64,000 nt of DNA, taken from positions 5,481,001 through 5,545,000 of the forward strand of contig NZ_CP122458.1 in the NCBI RefSeq assembly GCF_032598905.1, read 5' to 3'. The stretch is from Streptomyces sp. 11x1 (GTDB taxonomy: Bacteria > Actinomycetota > Actinomycetes > Streptomycetales > Streptomycetaceae). Shown piece after piece: positions 9,081-16,065 of the stretch (its first letter is position 1; each line of letters opens with the position of its first letter). The translations under genes were made by a program, and so were the position numbers. Below the pieces are notes generated by a model. It did no database searches, was not told where the DNA came from, and saw only the letters and a list, made by a program, of their open reading frames with translations.

Positions 9081-9520
9081 TCCAGTGGGTGTCCCTGGGG
9101 AGCGGCCCGCGCCCCGTCCCCCGACCCGTGGCGACCCCTTTGGTGTGGGCGACGGCCTTCGGGGGCGCGATGGCGCTGGTGGCCCTCCTGAACGCACTGG
9201 TCGGCACGGACCGCCCCGGCCTCGCCCTGGCGGCCCTGTCCCTGCTCGCCGCACTGCTCGGCGGCTGCGCCCGCTTCATCGCGGCCCCCGGTACGGCCGC
9301 CCTGTGCTGGCTCTTCCTCAACGGCTTCGCCATCCCACCCGCAGGTGTCCTGACCTGGGCCAACCCCCGCGACACCTTTTGGCTGGTCTGCCTCCTCACC
9401 GCCGCCCTCACTGGCACGACCCTGGCCCGCCTCCTCCAGGCCCGCGCCGCCTACCGCCGCCTCACCACGGCACACGCCCCACCCACCCTTGAGCCGCCGG
9501 ACTGGCCGCACACCCACTGA
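9077..9520 (+). CDS. Small membrane protein, DUF4118-like
   Basis: About 147 residues with four hydrophobic segments (from L-V-W-A-T-A-F-G-G-A to L-T-G-T-T-L-A). The pattern resembles the DUF4118 sensor transmembrane region found in KdpD-type kinases, without any kinase domain. The GTG at 9077 is chosen for the 4-base overlap with the preceding small gene. The C-terminus is a Pro/His-rich tail. Function unknown. Confidence 0.6.
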   Translation: MIQWVSLGSGPRPVPRPVATPLVWATAFGGAMALVALLNALVGTDRPGLALAALSLLAALLGGCARFIAAPGTAALCWLFLNGFAIPPAGVLTWANPRDTFWLVCLLTAALTGTTLARLLQARAAYRRLTTAHAPPTLEPPDWPHTH

Positions 9521-9630
9521 CCATGACCGCGACGCCCGCGACGGCGACCGCGACAACATTCCCTGGTGGACAACATTCCCTGGTGCGCGGGACGTAGGGA
9601 CCGGCCCCCCGCTCCTCGTACCCTGTCCCC

Positions 9631-10590
9631 GTGCCGTCGTCCCCCCGCCTGCACCGCGTCGCCGTCCTGGTGCTCGTGGGTGCGAAGCCGCTCGATGTCG
9701 GCATCCCCGCGCAGGTGTTCACGACCCGCGCGAGCATGCCGTACGAGGTGCGCGTGTGCGGGGCGACCCCCGGTCTCGTGACCGGCGGCGACGGCCTGTC
9801 GTACTACGTCGCCCACGGCCTCGACGCGCTCGCCTGGGCCGACATCGTCTTCATCCCCGGGTACCGGTTCCCGGACCGCGACGACCCGCCGCGGGCCGTC
9901 GTAGAGGCGCTGATCGAAGCCCACACCCGCGGCACGCGGCTCGCCGCCATCTCGACGGGCGCCTTCGCGCTCGCCGCGACGGGCCTGCTCGACGGCAGAC
10001 GCGCCACGACGCACTGGCACTACGCACGGGCGCTGGCGGCGAAGCATCCGCTGGTCCGGGTCGACGAGAACGTGCTGTTCGTCGACGAGGGCAGCGTGCT
10101 GACATCGGCGGGCGCCGCCTCGGGCATCGACCTGTGCCTGCACATCTTGCGCGGCGACCTCGGAGTGGCCGCGTCGAACCACGCGGCCCGGCGCCTGGTC
10201 GCGGCCCCGTACCGCAGCGGCGGCCAGGCGCAGTACGTACCGCGCAGCGTGCCCGAGCCGCTCGGGGAGCGGTTCGCCGCCACCCGTGAATGGGCGCTGC
10301 ACCGGCTCGGTGAGCCCCTGACCCTGGACATTCTCGCCGGGCACGCGGCGGTCTCGCCACGCACGTTCTCGCGGCGCTTCGTCGAGGACACGGGGTACAC
10401 GCCGATGCAGTGGGTCATGCGGGCCCGTATCGACGTGGCGCGTGAACTGCTGGAGCGCTCGCAGCGGAGCGTGGAGCAGATCGCCGCCGACGTCGGGTTG
10501 GGCACGGGCGCGAATCTGCGGCTGCACTTCCAGCGGGTCCTGGGCACCACACCGAGCGAGTACCGGCGCACCTTCACCCAGGGCGAGTAG
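9631..10590 (+). CDS. GlxA-family (DJ-1/PfpI + AraC HTH) transcriptional regulator
   Basis: A 319-residue regulator with an N-terminal DJ-1/PfpI-like domain (about 5-175) and a C-terminal AraC/XylS double helix-turn-helix (about 220-315; A-V-S-P-R-T-F-S-R-R-F and G-T-G-A-N-L-R-L-H-F-Q-R). At the nucleophile-elbow position it reads I-S-T-G-A-F rather than the Cys-containing version, as expected for a ligand-binding rather than catalytic domain. A perfect 17-bp tandem duplication lies just upstream (9552-9585), and repeated 12-mers lie between its stop and the next gene; both are candidate binding sites. Confidence 0.88.
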   Translation: MPSSPRLHRVAVLVLVGAKPLDVGIPAQVFTTRASMPYEVRVCGATPGLVTGGDGLSYYVAHGLDALAWADIVFIPGYRFPDRDDPPRAVVEALIEAHTRGTRLAAISTGAFALAATGLLDGRRATTHWHYARALAAKHPLVRVDENVLFVDEGSVLTSAGAASGIDLCLHILRGDLGVAASNHAARRLVAAPYRSGGQAQYVPRSVPEPLGERFAATREWALHRLGEPLTLDILAGHAAVSPRTFSRRFVEDTGYTPMQWVMRARIDVARELLERSQRSVEQIAADVGLGTGANLRLHFQRVLGTTPSEYRRTFTQGE

Positions 10591-10730
10591 CCCGCCCGCC
10601 ACCATGTGGCGCGATCCGCCGCCCCGCGGCCACGTGGCGCGATCCTTGTGAACCGTGGCGATCACGCCGCTGTCCCGCCGGTGTGCCGCGCGCGACGCTG
10701 GAGGCGAATCGAAGGGACAGGACACCACTC

Positions 10731-11783
10731 ATGACTCGCATCGCGATCAACGGATTCGGCCGCATCGGACGCAACGTGCTGCGCGCACTGCTCGAACGCG
10801 ACAGCACCAGCGGCAACGGCAAGGGCAGCGGCAAGGGCAGTGACCGCGCTCTCGACGGCGATCTCGAAATCGTCGCCGTCAACGACCTCACGGAGCCCGC
10901 CACCCTCGCCAGGCTTCTCGCCTACGACAGCACGGCCGGCCGTCTCGGGCGCCCGGTGACCGTCGACGGGAACACGCTGGTCGTCGACGGCCGCCGGATC
11001 ACGGTGCTGGCCGAGCGTGAGCCCGCGCAGCTGCCGTGGGGCGAACTCGGCGTCGACATCGTCCTGGAAGCCACCGGCCGCTTCACCTCGGCGAAGGCAG
11101 CCCGGGCCCACCTCGACGCGGGCGCGAGGAAGGTGCTCGTCAGCGCACCCTCCGACGGCGCGGACGTCACGCTCGCGTACGGCGTCAACACCGACGCGTA
11201 CGACCCGGACGTGCACACGATCGTCTCGAACGCGTCGTGCACGACCAACGCGCTCGCGCCGCTGGCCGCGGTCCTCGACGAACTCGCCGGCATCGAGCAC
11301 GGCTTCATGACGACGGTGCACGCCTACACGCAGGAGCAGAACCTCCAGGACGGCCCGCACCGCGACGCCCGCCGCGCCCGCGCCGCCGCCGTCAACATCG
11401 TGCCGACCACGACGGGCGCCGCCAAGGCGATCGGCCTGGTCCTGCCGAACCTGGACGGCAAGCTGTCCGGCGACTCGATCCGGGTCCCGGTCCCGGTCGG
11501 CTCGATCGTGGAACTCAACACGACCGTGGCCCGGGACGTGACGCGTGACGAGGTCCTGGCGGCGTACCGCGCGGCGGCGGAGGGCCCGCTCGCCGGCGTC
11601 CTCGAGTACTCGGAAGACCCGCTGGTCTCCGCCGACATCACGGGCAACCCGGCTTCGTCGATCTTCGACTCGGCCCTCACCCGCGTCGACGGCCGCCACA
11701 TCAAGGTGGTCGCCTGGTACGACAACGAGTGGGGCTTCTCGAACCGAGTCATAGACACCCTCACCCTCCTGGCCACCCCCTGA
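10731..11783 (+). CDS. Glyceraldehyde-3-phosphate dehydrogenase (secondary type)
   Basis: A 350-residue GAPDH converting glyceraldehyde 3-phosphate to 1,3-bisphosphoglycerate. NAD-binding I-N-G-F-G-R-I-G-R-N and active-site S-N-A-S-C-T-T-N with the nucleophilic Cys are intact, and the C-terminal W-Y-D-N-E-W-G-F-S-N-R is present. The N-terminal domain contains an unusual Ser/Gly/Lys insertion (about residues 24-36, G-K-G-S-G-K-G-S) in the loop after the first helix. Streptomyces usually have several gap genes; lying behind a GlxA-type regulator, this is probably a conditionally used copy. Confidence 0.92.
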   Translation: MTRIAINGFGRIGRNVLRALLERDSTSGNGKGSGKGSDRALDGDLEIVAVNDLTEPATLARLLAYDSTAGRLGRPVTVDGNTLVVDGRRITVLAEREPAQLPWGELGVDIVLEATGRFTSAKAARAHLDAGARKVLVSAPSDGADVTLAYGVNTDAYDPDVHTIVSNASCTTNALAPLAAVLDELAGIEHGFMTTVHAYTQEQNLQDGPHRDARRARAAAVNIVPTTTGAAKAIGLVLPNLDGKLSGDSIRVPVPVGSIVELNTTVARDVTRDEVLAAYRAAAEGPLAGVLEYSEDPLVSADITGNPASSIFDSALTRVDGRHIKVVAWYDNEWGFSNRVIDTLTLLATP

Positions 11784-11873
11784 CGACACCCGACCCCGAG
11801 AACGCGTGATGTGACCCCAGACACGTCACCCACCCGCTGTGGACAAAAGCCAGGACAACGAAGGCTGAGACAC

Positions 11874-11911
11874 GTCGAAGGGCCCCACCGCGAACGGTGG
11901 GGCCCTTCGAC
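11874..11911. terminator. Hairpin terminator, probably the original tRNA-Ser terminator
   Basis: A perfect 17-bp inverted repeat around a CGAA tetraloop. It lies 21 bp beyond the displaced tRNA-Ser 3' fragment, on the side where the tRNA transcript would once have ended. It can also end transcription of the GAPDH gene from the other side. Confidence 0.8.
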
Positions 11912-11932
11912 ATCGTGCCCGGTGAGGCACTG

Positions 11933-11986
11933 GCGGAGGATACGAGATTCGAACTCGTGAGGGGTTGCCCCCAACACGCTTTCCAA
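11933..11986 (-). repeat. att direct repeat: displaced 3' end of tRNA-Ser
   Basis: 54 bases identical to 18879-18932, covering the tRNA-Ser(GGA) from its 3' end back into the anticodon loop. The anticodon 5' arm, D arm and 5' acceptor strand are absent here and the flanking sequence diverges at once. This is the classic scar of site-specific integration at a tRNA 3' end: the intact tRNA is at the other border and this is the chromosomal copy left behind. Confidence 0.92.
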
Positions 11987-12080
11987 ATGTTCGTCTGGGG
12001 GTTCGGGATTGATCAGCGGCGTCCTGACCTGCGACGGAATGCGGCTGAGGGCAGGCGGTGGACGGTGCTGAACGGCAGTG

Positions 12081-12100
12081 AATGCAACCAGAACTGCAAC
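12081..12100 (+). repeat. Internal 20-bp border repeat (left), candidate integrase arm site
   Basis: Reads AATGCAACCAGAACTGCAAC, identical and in the same orientation as 18793-18812. It lies 95 bp inside the left att core and contains two TGCAAC half-units. The role as a recombinase arm site is inferred from position and symmetry. Confidence 0.55.
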
Positions 12101-12117
12101 TAGAGATCAGTTCCTGC

Positions 12118-13539
12118 TCACACTCTGCGCCAAGCGCTGAGCAGTTCCTCAGGGCCGTACACCGCCTGAAGGCCGGAACAACCGATCCCGCTGCGGGAGA
12201 CCGCCACGAGCGGTACCGGCTCGTCGGTGATCGCTGCCCGGTGCTTCTGCAGCGCGGCCAGGTCGTGGCTGTCGAACGGGGAGTTCTCCAGCCACTTGAC
12301 CGAGCCGAGAAAGACCAACTGCTTGGCCACCGGCTGTCGGTCGGCGCCCACCAAGTCGATTTCGACGTCGTTGCTGCGGGTCCAGTACCCGCCGATCGCC
12401 GGGGCAGCCGGCAGGAGCCCGTCCGGCAGGAGGCGGGCGAGGGATTCCCGGACCAGGGGCTCGATCGCGCGGCCGCGCCAGCTCGTCCACTGCTCCTTGA
12501 TCCGGCTCAATGTGAGATCTCCCCGCATCCGCTCGATCTCCGCCATGTGCGGATCCAGAAACGCGAGCCAGAACCGCAGGTAGGGGTCGGCCACGCGGTA
12601 GCGGCGTTCCTTCGACGGCCGCAGTGAGAGCGGCAGCTCGGCGGCTACGACCCGTTTCTCGGTCAGGACGTCAGTGGCTCGGGTGAGAGTCGTGTGGGCG
12701 ATGCCGCCGGCCGCGCGCGCGATGTTGGTGAAGGTCCGCTCCCCGGATCCGATGGCCCGCAGCACCTCCCTGCTCATCGCCTGTGGTGGGAACTCCGCGG
12801 CCAGAGAGCGCTCGGCGGAGACCAGCAGTGCCGAGATCGGGTTGTCCAGCGAGTCGCGGAGAAACTCCCAGACATCCGCTCCCGTCCGCCACTCGGCGCA
12901 GATCAGGGGGAGACCCCCCGTGATCAGGGCGGCGTCGAACGCGGCCGCCGGAGACAGGCCGAGCATCTCGCCGATGTCGGCCGGGTTCAGGGGCCCCACG
13001 ACCATTTCCCGGCCCCGCTGGTGAAAGGGGCGGTCGTAGCTGTTCAGCGCCTCCATCATCGACAGATCGGACCCGACCAGGAGGAGAAGCGCCGGCTTGC
13101 GGCTGAGCAGGCGGTCCCATGCCCGCTGGAGCATGCCCTCGAAGGCGTCGATGCGGTCCATGAGATAGGGAACTTCGTCGATGACGATCACGCTCGGGCT
13201 GTCGTCGGGAAGGATCTCCGCAAGCAGCCTGAACGCCGCGTTCCACTGTTCTGGAGCCTCCTCCGTGAACAGTTCCCGTCCCGGGAGGGTGGATCTGGCG
13301 ACGGCGTCGAGCAGTTCCGTCAGCTCGTCCTCCGCGGTGCCGCCCGCCGCGGTGAAGAAGAGGTACGGCACCTCGGTGCGCCGAAGGAACTCTTCGACGA
13401 GGCTGGACTTGCCGACCCGCCGTCTTCCCCGCATGAGGACGCACTGCCCCGGTTTCGCCGTCCCGACGGCATCGTGAACCACCTGCAAGGCGTTGCCGAG
13501 CACGTTCAGCTCGCGGTCCCGCCCGATGAAGCGATGCAT
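12118..13539 (-). CDS. AAA ATPase with DUF234-type C-terminal domain
   Basis: A 473-residue protein. The N-terminal archaeal-ATPase (ATPase_2) domain has Walker A around 38-46 (G-R-R-R-V-G-K-S-S) and Walker B near 117-122 (V-I-V-I-D-E). A winged-helix-like middle part follows (about 265-310), then a DUF234 C-terminal domain. DUF234 is related to PD-(D/E)xK nucleases; here E-I-D-L-V-G is present, but the later acidic-x-Lys pair reads S-V-K, so catalysis may be lost. Ribosome site GGGAGG lies 7 bases before the ATG. It is cargo of the tRNA-Ser element; a perfect 8-bp inverted repeat 20 bases upstream suggests its own operator. Confidence 0.85.
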   Translation of the reverse strand: MHRFIGRDRELNVLGNALQVVHDAVGTAKPGQCVLMRGRRRVGKSSLVEEFLRRTEVPYLFFTAAGGTAEDELTELLDAVARSTLPGRELFTEEAPEQWNAAFRLLAEILPDDSPSVIVIDEVPYLMDRIDAFEGMLQRAWDRLLSRKPALLLLVGSDLSMMEALNSYDRPFHQRGREMVVGPLNPADIGEMLGLSPAAAFDAALITGGLPLICAEWRTGADVWEFLRDSLDNPISALLVSAERSLAAEFPPQAMSREVLRAIGSGERTFTNIARAAGGIAHTTLTRATDVLTEKRVVAAELPLSLRPSKERRYRVADPYLRFWLAFLDPHMAEIERMRGDLTLSRIKEQWTSWRGRAIEPLVRESLARLLPDGLLPAAPAIGGYWTRSNDVEIDLVGADRQPVAKQLVFLGSVKWLENSPFDSHDLAALQKHRAAITDEPVPLVAVSRSGIGCSGLQAVYGPEELLSAWRRV

Positions 13540-13558
13540 GGCAAGCCTCCCGATGGCA

Positions 13559-13580
13559 ATAGTATCGGCAGGGATACTAT
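13559..13580. promoter_or_regulatory. Inverted-repeat operator upstream of the ATPase gene
   Basis: ATAGTATC, six bases, then GATACTAT: a perfect 8-bp inverted repeat 20 bases before the ATG at 13539, in an AT-rich patch. A further GATACCAT half-like site follows at about 13587. Position suits repression of the ATPase gene, possibly autoregulation. Confidence 0.5.
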
Positions 13581-13678
13581 CTCCATCGATACCATCTATC
13601 TCCTTATCGGTGCAGTTCGCTCATGACGCTGTGGATGCGGGAGAGAGTGAAGACGCGCTCGGCGTCCCGACGATGGCA

Positions 13679-13794
13679 TCAGGCTCCGAGGCAGGGCAGG
13701 TCGAGCACGAGGCGGCTAAGGCTGCGTACGGGCCGGTTGCCGGAGGCGGCGATGTACTCGACCGTGATGGCCGCACTGGTGGCGATGGCGTGTG
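13679..13794 (-). pseudogene. Out-of-frame C-terminal remnant following the helicase-associated gene
   Basis: Downstream of the stop at 13795 another minus-strand frame reads T-H-A-I-A-T-S-A-A-I-T-V-E-Y-I-A-A-S-G-N and then S-R-L-V-L-D-L-P. This resembles the strand-rich C-terminal continuation of helicase-associated/WYL-like proteins. It suggests the preceding gene once continued and was cut by a frameshift. Weak similarity judged by eye. Confidence 0.35.
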
Positions 13795-15111
13795 TCAGCC
13801 GACGGGGTAGCCCTGGGCGAGGGCGGACTTGCGGAAGGCGGAGAGCTTGTCGAGGGGGATGGCGAGGTGTCGTTCGCCGAGACGGGTGCAGTGGGTACGG
13901 GTGCGGCGGTCGGTGGCGAGGAGGGCCGCGACGGCGGGGTCCGCGCACTCGACGAGGTGCACCGGCCCGGTGTCACGGATCTGGCCGACGCGGCGGGCGG
14001 CGTCGTCCAGCGGGGAGGTGACCGTCTGCGGGAGCGGAGCGGCGCCGGCCTCCAGATGGTGACGGAGTTCGGCGAGGTCGCGGCCCGAGCCGACGGCGGC
14101 GAGCAGCGAGGCGGAGGTCAGGGCCCACACGCGGTCGCCGGTGCGCTCGGCGAAGGCGTCGAGGAGGAGGGTCTCGGCGAGGGTGAGTCCGTCGAGGGCC
14201 ACCACGTCGTGGTTGGGGAGCACCTTCAGACCGCCGGAACCCTTCGGGACGGTGTCGGCCGGTGCGGGGGCGGGGAGGTAGGTGGCGGCCTGCCCGGTGG
14301 CGTAGGCGCCGAGCGGGTTGAGGCGGAGGGCGAGGAGGCCGTCGTAGCGGCTGATGCAGTCGGTCCAGTCGGCGCCCCAGTTGTCGCGGTAGTCGTCGCG
14401 GGCGCCCACTGGCGGCCGGTAGTCCACATCGATCAGGCCGAGGACGGCGGCGTACTCGAAGAGCACGGCGAGGGTGTAGCGGCCCTGGAGGAGTTCCCAG
14501 TTGTGGAACCCGTCGTAGCCGAGGCTGCCGTACTCGGGGTCCTCCAGGTAGAGCTTCCACAGGGCGCGCTCGGTGCGGGCGATCCCGGGATCGTGACCAG
14601 CCTTGCGCATGGTGCGGAAGAGTGTGTCGACATCGGTCCACTCACCGGATGCGCAGGCGGCCAGGGCCTTGCCGACCTGGGCCCGGCGCGGCTTGACGGC
14701 GGTGAGGACGTTCGCCGCGCGTTGGCCCTTGATCGCCTCGACGCGGGAGAACTCGTCGATCACACCGTGGCTGAGCCAGCGCCGCCACAGCAGGGCGAGC
14801 GTGTCGTGGGCCGGTTTGGTCAGCGCCGCCCTGCCGCGTGCGGTCAGTGCGAGTTTGCCGGAAGCGAGTTCGGCGAGTCCGCCGGCCTGGAGCAGCAGCG
14901 GCCAGGCGAAGGACGCGATCGGTTCCTCGGCGTAGAAGTCGCCGCTGCTGAGCGCTTCCGCGACCGTCCTGACCGTCGCCGCGGACGGGCGGAGTGTCTT
15001 CTCGCTGCAGCGCAGTCGGCCCACCGCGCACAACTGGAGCACCGCCCGCAGATTGGCCTGTGCCTCGTGCTCGGTCGTGCGCACCTGACGCTCGTCGTGG
15101 TCGCCGGTCAC
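13795..15111 (-). CDS. Helicase-associated (XPB/Ssl2-like, Helicase_C_3) protein without motor
   Basis: A 438-residue protein. Its last 100 residues (G-P-V-H-L-V-E-C-A-D-P, then L-L-A-T-D-R-R-T and C-T-R-L-G-E-R-H-L-A-I-P) resemble the Helicase_C_3 helicase-associated domain seen in actinobacterial XPB-like proteins. No Walker A or DEAH motor is present. The GTG start overlaps the stop of the upstream gene by 4 bases (GTGA), so the two are coupled. The middle contains repeated aromatic and Trp-rich helices. A likely frameshift just after its stop may have shortened it. Role unknown; nucleic-acid or protein-complex binding is plausible. Confidence 0.6.
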   Translation of the reverse strand: MTGDHDERQVRTTEHEAQANLRAVLQLCAVGRLRCSEKTLRPSAATVRTVAEALSSGDFYAEEPIASFAWPLLLQAGGLAELASGKLALTARGRAALTKPAHDTLALLWRRWLSHGVIDEFSRVEAIKGQRAANVLTAVKPRRAQVGKALAACASGEWTDVDTLFRTMRKAGHDPGIARTERALWKLYLEDPEYGSLGYDGFHNWELLQGRYTLAVLFEYAAVLGLIDVDYRPPVGARDDYRDNWGADWTDCISRYDGLLALRLNPLGAYATGQAATYLPAPAPADTVPKGSGGLKVLPNHDVVALDGLTLAETLLLDAFAERTGDRVWALTSASLLAAVGSGRDLAELRHHLEAGAAPLPQTVTSPLDDAARRVGQIRDTGPVHLVECADPAVAALLATDRRTRTHCTRLGERHLAIPLDKLSAFRKSALAQGYPVG

Positions 15112-15836
15112 AGCGGCCCCGCACCCACGACGTAGTCGTAGTTCCCGGCGCCGCAGGTGCGCTCCAGCGTCCGTACGATCTTCCGGGCGTCGTCGCGTGG
15201 GCCGTTGATGTAGAGCGGCTTGCCCTGGCGGCCGAAGCCGACCTGCGGGGCCGCCGGGCCGGGCTCACCGAGGTGTACGGAGACCTGCGCGAAGTCCGGC
15301 GCGGGCTCGAAGCCGAGGGCGCGCGCGTAGGCCACCCCACCGTGCACGATGCTCTGCGCCTGCTCCAGGCCGATCCGCAGCGGAGGTCGGTCGAACGCCC
15401 GGTAGTAGTCGCGTACGTAGGCGTCCAGTGATCCTCCGCCCATCACCTGCGGGCCGACGGTGTCCTTGACGCCGAGGCAGTAGACGTCGACGAGGAACCC
15501 GCAGACGGTGACCCGGCTGGCCCGCTCCTGGCGGGCGATCAGGACCTGGGCGAAACCGGCGACCCCGGGATCCCCAGCGACCTCGTCGTCCGCGCGCGCC
15601 CAGTCGGGGGCCGCGGACAGCTCCAGGTCCGTGCTCCAGCCGGCGCTCACCCAGCAGCCCACCACCGGGCGCGCGGCCGGTGCGGCCGTGCTCTGCTGTT
15701 CGTGGGCCACCTGGCGCACCAGCGCGCCGGCCCGGGCCGGCTTCAGCCCGAGGGCCCGTGCGATCTGCTTCGGTCCGCTCCCCTTCTCCCGCAGCGACCG
15801 TACCTGGGACAGAAGTTGAGCATCGTCGTCGTTCAC
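15108..15836 (-). CDS. HTH-containing conserved hypothetical protein
   Basis: A 242-residue protein from GTG 15836. Residues 5-45 form a helix-turn-helix-like segment (G-P-K-Q-I-A-R-A-L-G-L-K-P-A-R-A-G). The rest is a conserved globular domain with V-C-G-F-L-V-D-V-Y-C-L-G-V-K-D, Y-A-R-A-L-G-F-E-P-A-P-D-F and G-K-P-L-Y-I-N-G-P motifs. I have seen that architecture in uncharacterised bacterial proteins but cannot name a function for it. Its stop overlaps the next start by 4 bases. It is divergent from the 2OG oxygenase gene across about 230 bp. Confidence 0.65.
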   Translation of the reverse strand: MNDDDAQLLSQVRSLREKGSGPKQIARALGLKPARAGALVRQVAHEQQSTAAPAARPVVGCWVSAGWSTDLELSAAPDWARADDEVAGDPGVAGFAQVLIARQERASRVTVCGFLVDVYCLGVKDTVGPQVMGGGSLDAYVRDYYRAFDRPPLRIGLEQAQSIVHGGVAYARALGFEPAPDFAQVSVHLGEPGPAAPQVGFGRQGKPLYINGPRDDARKIVRTLERTCGAGNYDYVVGAGPL

Positions 15837-16065
15837 GGGGCCATTGTTCCGCAGCGCCGGGGCGCTAGGTGCGGGAGTCGGCTGTTCCCGTTGTCCCCGG
15901 ATGGGGGACGTACGTGGGCACGCAGGTCCGAGCCGGCGTATCCCGACCCCGTCCGTCCGTGCAGGGCAAGGCGTTCCCGTACGGGTGAGACGGCCACCCG
16001 CGGTTCCGATGCTCCATAGAGTCGGGGCGAGGCGGCACGGCCGTGGGAACAGGGAGGACGGAGTG

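Noticed and set aside
11933..11986. A second tRNA-Ser gene
   Set aside because: Only the 3' half is present; the 5' acceptor strand, D arm and half the anticodon arm are missing.
13795..15111. Complete XPB-type helicase
   Set aside because: No Walker A, DEAH or motif VI; only the helicase-associated C-terminal resemblance.
13620..15135. Plus-strand open frames over the helicase-associated gene
   Set aside because: Valine/Gly/Glu-rich shadow of the minus-strand gene.
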